From Tomocerus qinae (Eukaryota > Arthropoda > Collembola > Entomobryomorpha > Tomoceridae), in contig CM034546.1 of the NCBI GenBank assembly GCA_020055645.1, positions 43,834,001-43,898,000 on the forward strand: 64,000 bases of DNA, read 5' to 3'. The translations under genes and the position numbers were made by a program. A model generated the notes under the pieces. It had not been told where the DNA came from. It was given only the letters and a program-made list of their open reading frames with translations, and ran no database searches. This document shows positions 25,398 through 35,133 of this stretch, one piece after another. Within the stretch, counting starts at the first letter, position 1; each line of letters opens with the position of its first letter.

Positions 25398-26545
25398 TAT
25401 CCGGAGATTTCGTCAATAAAATTTCGACAATTGACAATGGTGATTCCGACAATAGGTAAAAGGTGATTCCGATAATGTTAAAGGAGATATCGAAAATGTC
25501 AATGAGGAATTCGACAATGAATAGGAATATACTAATATTGTACTCTGTAATTCTGTGATGTTGTCTGTAGTGTATTATTTGCTACTTGATAAGACGTAAA
25601 TTAGTACTCCTCATTTGGTTCCCCTTAGTTAATTAATCTCCCTTAGTCCAAGATAATAAAATTAGTCATTTGTGTAAGTTGAAGTCAACATTGCTCAACT
25701 AATGTAATACTTAAACTACACTTCAATTGCACTGTAGAAGTTTAGCATTAGCATTTGTACCCCAGAATGAAATAAGGATTCGTTTTTTAGAACTCAGGAC
25801 TACGTTCCCATCAATTCTTACTCCAATCACTCAATATGTTAAAAAGAATTGGATAGGCACTTGGACAAGTCAACCAACTTTCCCTCCAGATATGTGGAAT
25901 TAGTTTATCAGGGATTCCGCGTACTACTAATAGCCAGGAGGGTTTTCATAACTCGATTAATCTAAGGTTTAGAACGCATCATCCTAGATTTTGGTGTTTC
26001 ATTGAAAAATTACAGTTAGAGGAGAGCAAGTGACATTTAGCTGTACAACGAATCGATGCAGGTTTATGGAAAAAACCTAGAAATAAATATGTCCTATTGG
26101 ACAGCAGAATAAGGAAAGTCATTGGAACTTACAATACCATTGATACTGCTCGATATTGTGCTGCTGTAGCCCACTTATTAGACAGTAGCGATAAAAGATT
26201 ATAAATTGAAGAAGCCTATGATAAAGGAGGTAATGAGAATGCTGCAATATAAGTTATGGCCATTATGATTATCATAAATAGAATTGTAAAGATATAATAA
26301 ACAGACTACAGAATAATAATATTGACAACGGAATTTTAAAAGTAAGTATAACGCTAATACTGCTAATTGGCATATTATTATGCTTACATGGTATGACATT
26401 TTGTGTGAATAAAAGAAATTTTTGATTTGTCGATATCTCCATTGTCATTGTCGAATAATCCTTTACCATTGTCGATATTAAACTTTTTCTTGTCGAAATC
26501 TCCTTTGTCAATTGTCGAAACTGTATTGACGAATTCTCCTACAAC
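25398..26545 (+). mobile_element. Second Mutator-like element remnant
   Basis: Inverted ends built from repeated gtcgaaatctcc-type motifs (25398-25520 and 26425-26545). Between about 25800 and 26200 the plus strand encodes, with stops and a frame change, a stretch resembling the C-terminal part of MULE transposases: LRFRTHHPRFWCFIEKLQLE, then RIDAGLW and ARYCAAVAHLL. No intact transposase. Confidence 0.6.
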
Positions 26546-27280
26546 CACTATTTCTATTCAATTTTCCATTATTCAGAAGAACTTTATCACTTGGACAACA
26601 AAAAGTTTCCACATCTGACTCTGCCTGCCTTTCCCTGGAAGCAAGAAAGACGCTTAAAGATAAGGTTAGTGCGTATTTAAACCAATTTCTAATGGCTGCC
26701 CATAAATACCGTGATATTATGGACGGTTTAAATCTGCATGTTTTTAAATAGGTGATCATATATAGGGATGCCGTAATACCGATACATTCCATGATAAATA
26801 TATTATTTGCATTTGATGCATAGATTACTTACTATTTACTATGCAAAATGCAAACAAACGCCAGTGGCAGATTTTGTTTATATGTATATCACATTGCTAT
26901 TATAGTAGTTTCATATCTGAATAATAATAATGATATTGTCCTACCTAGCATTGTTTTGTGATTTTTGTCTGGATATCGGAACGCTGATTTATTTCTGTTT
27001 TATCTTGATTAGAACGACTAGCATCTACTTCGATATGAATAAATTGTGTTCGTCTTTTCATTTATATTTACTCCTGTTCTCAGTGTAGCCATGCACTAGT
27101 AGTAGCTGCTTAATTTAACTATTTGGATGGGGGATTATTTTAATTTAAAGGCATGTTAATTATGCTCCTTCTGTATTTACCTGAACTTGGGTCTACCATA
27201 GAAGGAGACACACAGTCACTAGTCACTCCTTCTTATCATTATCATGGGGAAGTGTCATTATAATATGGAATATAATATGT
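26546..27280. other. Intergenic, nothing recognised
   Basis: AT-rich sequence between the Mutator-like remnant and a foldback element. No supported gene or repeat. Confidence 0.3.
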
Positions 27281-27703
27281 AGTAGTCTGGTAGAGCAGGG
27301 GCGGCAGTAGATATAATGGCTTGTCCACATTAGCACTGCTCTTGTAGCCTAGCCATAGGAGCTATCGACTTTAGTCCATAGGAACAGTTCTGATTTATTT
27401 ACAATAACAGCAAAAATTCATTAAAATTATTGATTATATATACGGCTACATACTTTCAATTTTGTTGTGTTAATTAGGATTATTAATTATATTTAGAATG
27501 CATCCTAAGGCTGTTTCATGCAAAATAATCATATTATGTAATCAATAATTTTAATAAATTCTTGCTGTTATTGTAAATAAATCAGAACTGATCCTATAGA
27601 CTAAAGTCGATAGCTCCTATGGCTAGGATACAAGAGCATATTACTTCTGTGGACTAGCCATGTAAGATCCACTGGCGCCCCTGCTCTTCCAGACTACCAC
27701 ACA
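27281..27703. mobile_element. Foldback element with arms over 150 bp
   Basis: Left arm from tagtagtctgg and right arm ending ccagactacca are imperfect reverse complements. The inner halves, from ctcttgta..cctagccatagg, pair much better than the outer halves, so a younger MITE may sit inside an older one. Non-coding. Confidence 0.7.
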
Positions 27704-28448
27704 TATCTATATGTATGTTTATTAGGGAAATCTTTGTGGTGGGGTGGAGGAGACAAATTAATCCCTCCCGATATGAATTTACTATTATTTTGCATTTGTC
27801 TTGGTTTCTGTCTTCAGCCCTGACTATACCAAAAAATAACATATCCCAACAGTGGAAACGTTTTCACACAAAAGATGCTAATCAACTGAAAGATCTCCAA
27901 CTCAGATTATATCCGCTGAAGAATATGTAGGGGCTTTTTGTTTTCATTATCGCTAATTCAGTTTGCATTCCGTATCTTTTACCTGCCCCACTGTATTATA
28001 TATACGCTGATCCAAACATTAGCCACTGCAGTCCAGATTTGTAGCTCCAGTAGTGCATTGTCCTTCCAGCAGCAGTGTTGAATATTTTTATTTTTGTTCA
28101 TTTGTAAGATTTCTCGTATTTTATCCTTACGCTTGCAATTTGTCATTGTAAAATCTAAATCACTAGTTACTAGGCTTTTAAAAGAACAAGGACAAATAGT
28201 TAAATAAATTGAACAATTACCTATTAAATTTAAACAATTAACTCATAAAATTCGTTTGTTTATAGTTGACTCGTCCTGACGATAAGAGGTTATTACAGCC
28301 ATGACGTTTTGAGATGTCCTGCCATGGTGTTTAAGTTAAAGTGAAGACATAAATCAACAGTTCCGTCTTTTCGAATTAAATCGAATTTTATTTGAGTGAA
28401 TATTCTACTGTGACTATTGGTAATTATTATTAATAATAATTGAGCAAC
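27704..28448. other. Upstream region of the PHD-finger gene
   Basis: AT-rich; should contain the promoter and 5' UTR of the plus-strand PHD-finger gene. No gene or repeat was recognised. Confidence 0.35.
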
Positions 28449-31327
28449 ATGAGGCCAATCTTAAAACCCGAAGACCCCAACTGTTCAAGTAAGTTGCATA
28501 AATATCTAATAAACATATACATTACTATAAATAAATTCCACTTGCAATAAATGTAGACGCATGTAAAATTTCATTTACAGTATAATATTGTGATGGAAAG
28601 ATCTAACTATAATAATAACATACAATTTGCTATTCCAAAACGATTATTTACCGCTTAGCATTTGCTGTTTTTCTATGCATTTGAGTTATTATTAGGAGTT
28701 GCTAATTTCCTCTATATATCTACAATATCAGTCTTTTTGCCTGTTCAATTGTCAAAAATTCTCTGGGCCCGCACATAAATTCCAAACGATTTAAACTAAA
28801 CTGTACATCAGGATACAAATGGAAATAAATAGAATAAGATCGGTCACCAGTCCCCAGCCCTGACTGGGGACTGAGGGGGGGGGGTTTAAAAACTATGAAT
28901 AACTATAAATCCATGTAACTTTGATTGTATTTTATCGATGTAGGTAATTATCAAATCTGTCTCTAAGTATTTCAAGGAAGCGTAATATATTTTAGCAACA
29001 TTGTAGATTACCATCAATGTTTTTAAATCTGCCGACAGTATTTTGAGGGTGATATCCAGATTTTATCTTTTTCTTTTTTAGGCTTAGGTTAAAAATTCCT
29101 GCAAAGTAACCGAAAATATATATGCCTTAAAAAGTACCTGCTCATAAGAACAAAGAAAAGCCGTTTTTATATACTGCAATCTAATTTTTGAGTTTATGTT
29201 TTCTGAAATGAGTGTAGGGAAACATATTTTGATAAGAGTCAAGATTTCCTAAAAAGTTTTTTCATTGATAGTGAAGAAGTTGACTATTTTAGCTTATTTT
29301 AATTTTATATAGCTGCAACTTTGAATTTGAATACGATAAGGTCAGAAAATTACTCTGGGAAGATATTTTGATCTGTCGTCATAAGAATAGTTGCAGAAGA
29401 ATTAATGTTTTTAATAATGTACCCAAAGCAGTTTATCCGATGTCCACTATATAATCAAAGTGCCTTTGTCGGGTAACTTTGGGAGGCACGGTAACAAAAG
29501 CACGTTGACTGTGGTGGGCGTCGGGTAAACTGCATTGGGGTACATTATTAAAAACATTAAATATCTAACAGACTTGACGCGGGTACAATTTTTAAAGCTT
29601 GCATTGTTTGAGCGCGCAACATGTAGGTATTGAGAATGAGTTTAGATATAGGTAAACTGAATTCTTTCAACTCAATTGCAAAAGCAAGTACTAAGTACAC
29701 ACGCAAAGCGAGGAAAACTATTGAGCAAAGCAAGTGTGTGTGTGTCTTAGCCTTCATATTTATGTACCCCAAAACATACCTTTAAAATTTTAGAATTGAA
29801 GATAATGTGCGGGGGTACATAAATGAAAACATTAATTCACTGTTGAAATTTCAAACAGCTTAACCTATACTCAAATACTTTTTTACCAGTTCTCTGTTAC
29901 TAATTACTAATCTCATTTATGTTTTTGTTGAATATCCATTTACTACCTTAGTTAAACAGGAGGGAGAGGATCGAAGTATGAGAAAAAAAGTCATCAATGG
30001 GAGAACAACTGTCCCGGTGAAACGGAAGAAAGGTGATTACATATTTTAATATTATTAATTATTCCCAGAATAGTTTTACACATCTATACTAAACTAGGGC
30101 GTATCCAGAAATTAAATTAAGGGGGTGCTTAAACAGAAGAGCAGAATTTTCTTATGTATAAAACTGCTTTTCATCAATTTTGGAGAATTATCTAGTGTGT
30201 TTTTGGGAAACTTAGGGGGTGCTTAAGCACCCTAGCACCCCCTAAATACGTCCTTGATACTAAATGTCCTTAAAATATAGAGCAAGCAAGGTTCAAGCAA
30301 CAGGGGGTACCCTCCCCTTTTAAATTAAATTAGCCATTTGTCTCAAAACGCAAAAATATCACAAAACTTTTGATGTTTGAATATTTTTCCTGGTAACTCC
30401 CACCCCACAAAAATCATATTTATATGGGGCTCTGCGGCTCTCAGCATATAGAAAAATCAAGCTTATATATATATATATAATTTAGATAGGTATAGTATAA
30501 ATAAATAAATAGAATTTAGATACGAAATGTCAGTATATAAAGTGGTAATAAAAATCGAAATTGATATTCTAAATCTTCAAATCTAAGTATGTAATTACAT
30601 TATTTTTACCAAATTTTTTATTTTACTTCTCTGTTTTAATAACTAATTATAATAATAAAATATTATTGCTTTCAGGCAACCGCAAGCGCAAACATAGAAA
30701 AATTAAAGACGCGTCTGCAAAGCCGATTAAAAAAGATGTAAGTAGAAGTCAATTAATATATGCACGATTATTTTGGTTAAATCCTTATTGTTTAGACAAT
30801 ATCGTCCTTTAAGGAACGAAAAGCCAATATCCATTTTTTGTTTGATGCAGGAAAAAGCCAATATCCATTTTATGTTTGGTGCAGGAAAAAGCCAATATCC
30901 ATTTTTGTTTGGTGGCGGAAAAAGCCTAAATCCATTTTTGTTTGGTGGCGGAAAAAGCCTATATCCATACGTTTGTTAGTGGCTATTTCCTGCACCAAAC
31001 GAAAAATGGATATTGGCTTTTTCGTTATTCGTTATTGGCCTTACAGAACGATACGTTTATTATTACTATCTAGTTATTTACTCGCATTTATTGAAATGCC
31101 TCATTTAACAGAGCTTTTGATTTCTTTCTTTTGCACACTAGTCGGACAATCACGACTATTGCGCCGTTTGCCACCAAATAGGTGATGTGTTAATGTGCGA
31201 TAACTGTCCACGATCTTATCACGCAGTCTGCCTGGACGAAGAAATGGAAGATTTTGATGATTTTCCTGATGAAGACTGGTATTGCCCACAGTGCACCGCT
31301 ATTCAAACTACTGGAAGAAAGTCATAG
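28449..31327 (+). CDS. Small PHD-finger protein (4 exons, 122 aa)
   Basis: Probable nuclear histone-tail reader. Exons: 28449-28488, 29952-30032, 30676-30737, 31142-31327, with GT-AG introns and matching phases; total 369 nt, 122 aa plus stop. The N-terminal half is strongly basic (KRKKGNRKRKHRKIKD), a likely nuclear localisation or nucleic-acid contact region. The C-terminal half is a complete C4HC3 PHD finger: CAVC, MCDNC, SYHAVC, then WYCPQC. It ends 14 residues after the finger. Larger PHD proteins such as PHF21A have further domains, so this is either a compact reader or one isoform. The acceptor of exon 2 was chosen because only it keeps the frame. AATAAA at 31436-31441 is a likely poly(A) signal. 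Confidence 0.85.
28845..28885. repeat. GC-rich hairpin with G run
   Basis: ccagtccccag and ctggggactg form a hairpin followed by a run of about ten G. It lies in intron 1 of the PHD gene. No function is claimed. Confidence 0.4.
29402..29560. mobile_element. Palindromic MITE in PHD gene intron 1
   Basis: 159 bp with inverted ends TTAATGTTTTTAATAATGTA / complement, arms about 38 bp. TTAA at both edges would fit a TTAA target. Non-coding. Confidence 0.65.
30094..30256. mobile_element. hAT-like MITE in PHD gene intron 2
   Basis: 163 bp with imperfect inverted ends (ctagggcgta / tacgtccttg), an inner palindrome gggggtgcttaagcaccc, and a perfect 8-bp flanking repeat ATACTAAA (30086-30093, 30257-30264). 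Confidence 0.7.
30799..31053. mobile_element. Foldback minisatellite element, copy 1 (PHD intron 3)
   Basis: Begins ATATCGTCCTTTAAGGAACG and holds about five tandem units of roughly 33 bp (gaaaaagccaatatccattt plus ttgtttggtg). The right side has one inverted unit and a worn end. Same family as the elements at 33155 and 60542. Confidence 0.75.
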
Positions 31328-32330
31328 TCAGTTAAAAGGCCGTTGACACTTATGTTCCTATTTCATGATTATTTCATACTTTCATTTTCATGACATATTC
31401 ATATTATGAGTATCAATTAATATGTTCTAAAATACAATAAAATATGTAACATGCAAAACTGCATTTTTTCAAAAATAATAAATATTATGCTGCAAATGAA
31501 ATTTCAAAACTTTCATTCATTGACACGCCACAATATCAGAATTTAGGATTATCTACATTCGGCTTAGTTTTAATATATAACATGTTTTAAACCAAGTTGT
31601 TAAATTAAAAGAACAGTTAATAATAGCATGCATAGCTGCGATGATAACTTCAGTACTTATTTAAAAAAAGAATAATTAGATACAAAAAACAACTGAAATT
31701 GCAATCAGCAGAACATATTTATTTATATTATATATTATTTATTTATAAGCAAAACATATTTATAACATATTTATAAACATATATATGCTAGGAGACTTTT
31801 ATTATTACAAGATATATTATTATAATAAAGGTAGAGAGCATTTGCTAAAGTCGATAATGTAATGAATTAACTCTGTCATAAGACCGTGAATCTGATTTTA
31901 TCTGCTCCAATCCACACAACTTGTATCAACATAGTTAAATAGTTATGCATTTTATATCATTAATTATAATGCTAACATGTGCACAGGGGCGATCTACGAT
32001 GCTTTTAAACTCGAGTCTTTTAAAATAAAAAGCAAATTCCAAAACAATTCTATAAAGCCATTTGTAAATTAATAATTAAAATGAACAGAAATTATTTATT
32101 TACTCGATTAAATAATGAAAAAGAAACTTTGTAATTAAAAATAATGTATTATTTTCTTATTACTTTGACAGGAAAGTATATCAATATTAACTACGTCACT
32201 ACGTCCCTACTTATAATACTAATTTAGTGGACATATATGTGAAAAGATCTTTAAAATGTTTTAACAAACTTGCAATTAGTGTTAATTTCTGTAATAATAA
32301 AAATGTGCCATATATTTAATATAGGTTACA
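31328..32330. other. 3' flank of PHD gene, AT-rich
   Basis: Contains the 3' UTR and poly(A) signal of the PHD gene, then AT-rich DNA with no supported gene. Confidence 0.35.
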
Positions 32331-33041
32331 TTAATTGAGCATTTTATACGATCAGCTTGCTATCTCGTATCCAGTGGGTATCCAGATAGTTTTAAAGCAT
32401 TGTTACTCAGGCCGACGAAATGTTATGAAATTTAAAATGCCGAATCCCCTGGTGGAAATACCTCTTGCCTAGTTTATTAATGAGAACTACCCACAGCAAC
32501 CTTACCAACTGTAAAAAATGAACTCAAATTCCATTTCTTTATGTAATTAAAATATATAGATTGATTCACTTAATTTTAAATACTGTAGTACAAACATATT
32601 TTTAGAAGGTACAGTTACAACGTATATATATACTCATCTAAAAATGGCCAATCCGCTCTGAATTCCATTGGAATTGGAACCTAACGGGTTAATGTTTTTA
32701 AATCTTTTACAAGTGGATTTAAAACCATTAACCCGCTGGATTTTTATAAAGAAACGGAATTTAAGTTCATATTATACAGTTTCAATATTTTGTTAGAATG
32801 GGGTACGGTATGAAAAGATTGCTATGGGTGGCTCTCATTATTAAACTTTCGTTCTCCGTTCTTTCTTAATAAATCTCCTATTGAGCTGATAATTTGAATC
32901 AGGCAAGAGGTATTTCCACCAGGGGATTCGGCTGTTTTAAATTTCATAACATTTCGTCGGCCTGAGTAACAATGCTCTAAAAATATCTGGATACCCCCTG
33001 GATACGAGATAGCAAGTTGATCGTATAAAAGGCTCAATTAA
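32331..33041. mobile_element. Transposon-like element with about 140-bp inverted ends
   Basis: Arms 32331-32470 and about 32903-33041 are 90% or more complementary by eye (ttaattgagc..., cgtatccag, cctggtggaaatacctcttg). The interior is AT-rich and non-coding. Family not recognised. Confidence 0.7.
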
Positions 33042-33154
33042 AATTAAATCGTAAATTATATCTTTTATTATGAATTATGTTGACTTGCTTTTAATCTAAA
33101 TGTTGCATGAATAGAATTACTATATATAGCTAATATAATATTATGATGATGTAT

Positions 33155-33874
33155 ATATCGTCCCTCAAGGATCGAAAAAGCCTTTATCCACTTTCATATT
33201 GGTGGACGAATAAGCCTAAATCCATTTTTTGTTTGGTGGACGAATAAGCCTAAATCCAGTTTTTGTTTGGTGGACGAATAAGCCTAAATCCATTTTTTGT
33301 TTGGTGGACGAATAAGCCTAAATCCATTTTTTGTTTGGTGGACGAATAAGCCTAAATCCATTTTTTTGTTTGGTGGACGAATAAGCCTATATATCCAATT
33401 TTCGTTTGGTGCAGGAATTAGCCTCTGTCATCTTACAGCCTTACGTAAAGTTGTCGGGGCACAGTAAGAATAAAAAAGTTGACGATATGAAGTATTTATT
33501 GTTTTTATGTTGATACTTGAAATATATCATGCTAGAATGTACATAAGCATTATAAAATTTTAGCTAATTACACAATAAGACAAAAACAAAACTTTTAATG
33601 ACACAAATTCGTATTTTGATATTGGATAACACTGAACTGGTTGAAGGAAGAATAAAAGTTCAATATTTCCGCCGCCCATATTAACTATGTATCAATACGC
33701 CCCTTTAACTTTACAAGCAAAGCTGCAAGAGGATAGAGGCTATTTCCTGCACTCACCAAACGAACATTGAATAATATAGGCTTATTCGTCCACCAAACAA
33801 AAAAAGGATTTAGGCTTATTCGTCCACCAATCTGAAAGTGGATACAGGCTTTTTCGATCCTTAAGGGACGATAT
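33155..33874. mobile_element. Foldback minisatellite element, copy 2
   Basis: 720 bp, ends ATATCGTCC / GGACGATAT. The left arm has about six tandem units of roughly 34 bp (ttgtttggtggacgaataag plus cctaaatccatttt); the right arm has two to three units in the opposite orientation. About 300 bp of unrelated DNA separates the arms. Confidence 0.8.
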
Positions 33875-33946
33875 TATTGCTTATCTATATAGAAGTAATT
33901 TATTTACCAGCAATACGTAATAAATGTAGATTCGAAAATTCAGGTT

Positions 33947-34153
33947 AAAAAAACGATAAAATGTCAGCAGAAAAAAGGTTTTTCAAATGGCGTCCATAAT
34001 TATCGCAGTAGTTAGTACACTTAACATCGCATGGTGTCATTATTCCATTTGGAGCGGAACTAGTATATGTTTTATAAGGACCATCAACCCAACAACGATT
34101 CAAAGCTGCTACAATTTAGCGAAGCACCCCAAGCTAACATAGTAGGGACTGTC
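33947..34153 (-). pseudogene. Detached C-terminal end of GTPase copy 1
   Basis: The minus strand encodes NRCWVDGPYKTY, then APNGIM and CDNYG, ending DILSFF and a TAA at 33947-33949. GTPase copy 2 ends the same way (NSCWVDGPYKTY, APNGKM, CDNYG, EILSFF, stop). This is the original 3' end of copy 1, cut off from the rest of the gene by the 980-bp palindrome at 34154-35133. The stretch next to the palindrome has a stop in this frame, so further changes have accumulated. Confidence 0.8.
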
Positions 34154-35133
34154 GTGGTATATCCTTTCCATCGGGGCCCACTCTATGAAAATGGTGAAAA
34201 CCATTATAAACTGTGGTAGGGGATGTGAAAATGTGTTAGCATACGATTTTGAGCCAATATAAAAAATGGGGGGCGAGCTACCCCCCTTTGGGGCTATCTC
34301 AGCCCCCTGTGGTAGGAATTGTTTGAAACTTAAAAGAAACCTTTCTCACATTTGTTAAAACTTATCTGCAAAGTTTCATGAAAATATTCCCTTTACTTTT
34401 TGAAATATTTAACTTCAAAGACAATTTTTTGTCATTTTGGGGCCCTTTTTGGACGCATATAACTCGAAAGTTGGTATAGTTTTTGCAGACTTTTTAATTT
34501 TTAGCATGCACTCCACATGTCGGTGCATCACTCTGATAAGAAATCTCGGTGGGAACAAGCTGATTTCTTAAGATATAAGGCTCAACAGCTAAGAGAGTAT
34601 TGGGTATCTTTTTTCAGGCGAAACCGTTCTCCAGTGCATATGTACTTCGGTTCCGCTGTACAGTTTCGCCGGAAAAATGATACCCAATACTATCTCAACT
34701 TTGGAGCCTTATATCTCAAAAAATCGGCTTGTTCCCACCGAGATTTCTTATCAGAGTGATGCACCGACATGTGGAGTGCATGCTAAAAATTAAAAAGTCT
34801 GCAAAAACTATACCAACTTTCGAGTTATATGCGTCCAAAAAGGGTCCCAAAATGACAAAAAATTGTCTTTGAAGTTAAATATTTCAAAAAGTAAAGGGAA
34901 TATTTTCATGAAACTTTGCAGATAAGTTTTAACAAATGTGAGAAAGGTTTCTTTTAAGTTTCAAACAATTCCTACCACAGGGGGCTGAGATAGCCCCAAA
35001 GGGGGGTAGCTCGCCCCCCATTTTTTATATTGGCTCAAAATCGTATGCTAACACATTTTCACATCCCCTACCACAGTTTATAATGGTTTTCACCATTTTC
35101 ATAGAGTGGGCCCCGATCGAAAGGATATACCAC
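34154..35133. mobile_element. 980-bp near-perfect palindrome inside GTPase copy 1
   Basis: Two arms of about 475 bp (ends GTGGTATATCC / GGATATACCAC) are almost identical in inverted orientation around a loop of about 30 bp near 34640. ACTGT at 34148-34152 and 35134-35138 may be a short target duplication. No transposase. The right arm now supplies the last codons and stop of the 968-residue frame. The high arm identity points to a young insertion or to arm homogenisation. Confidence 0.85.

Noticed and set aside
34517-34759. Plus-strand 80-codon frame at the palindrome centre
   Set aside because: It is a product of the palindrome itself and reads the same arm in both directions.
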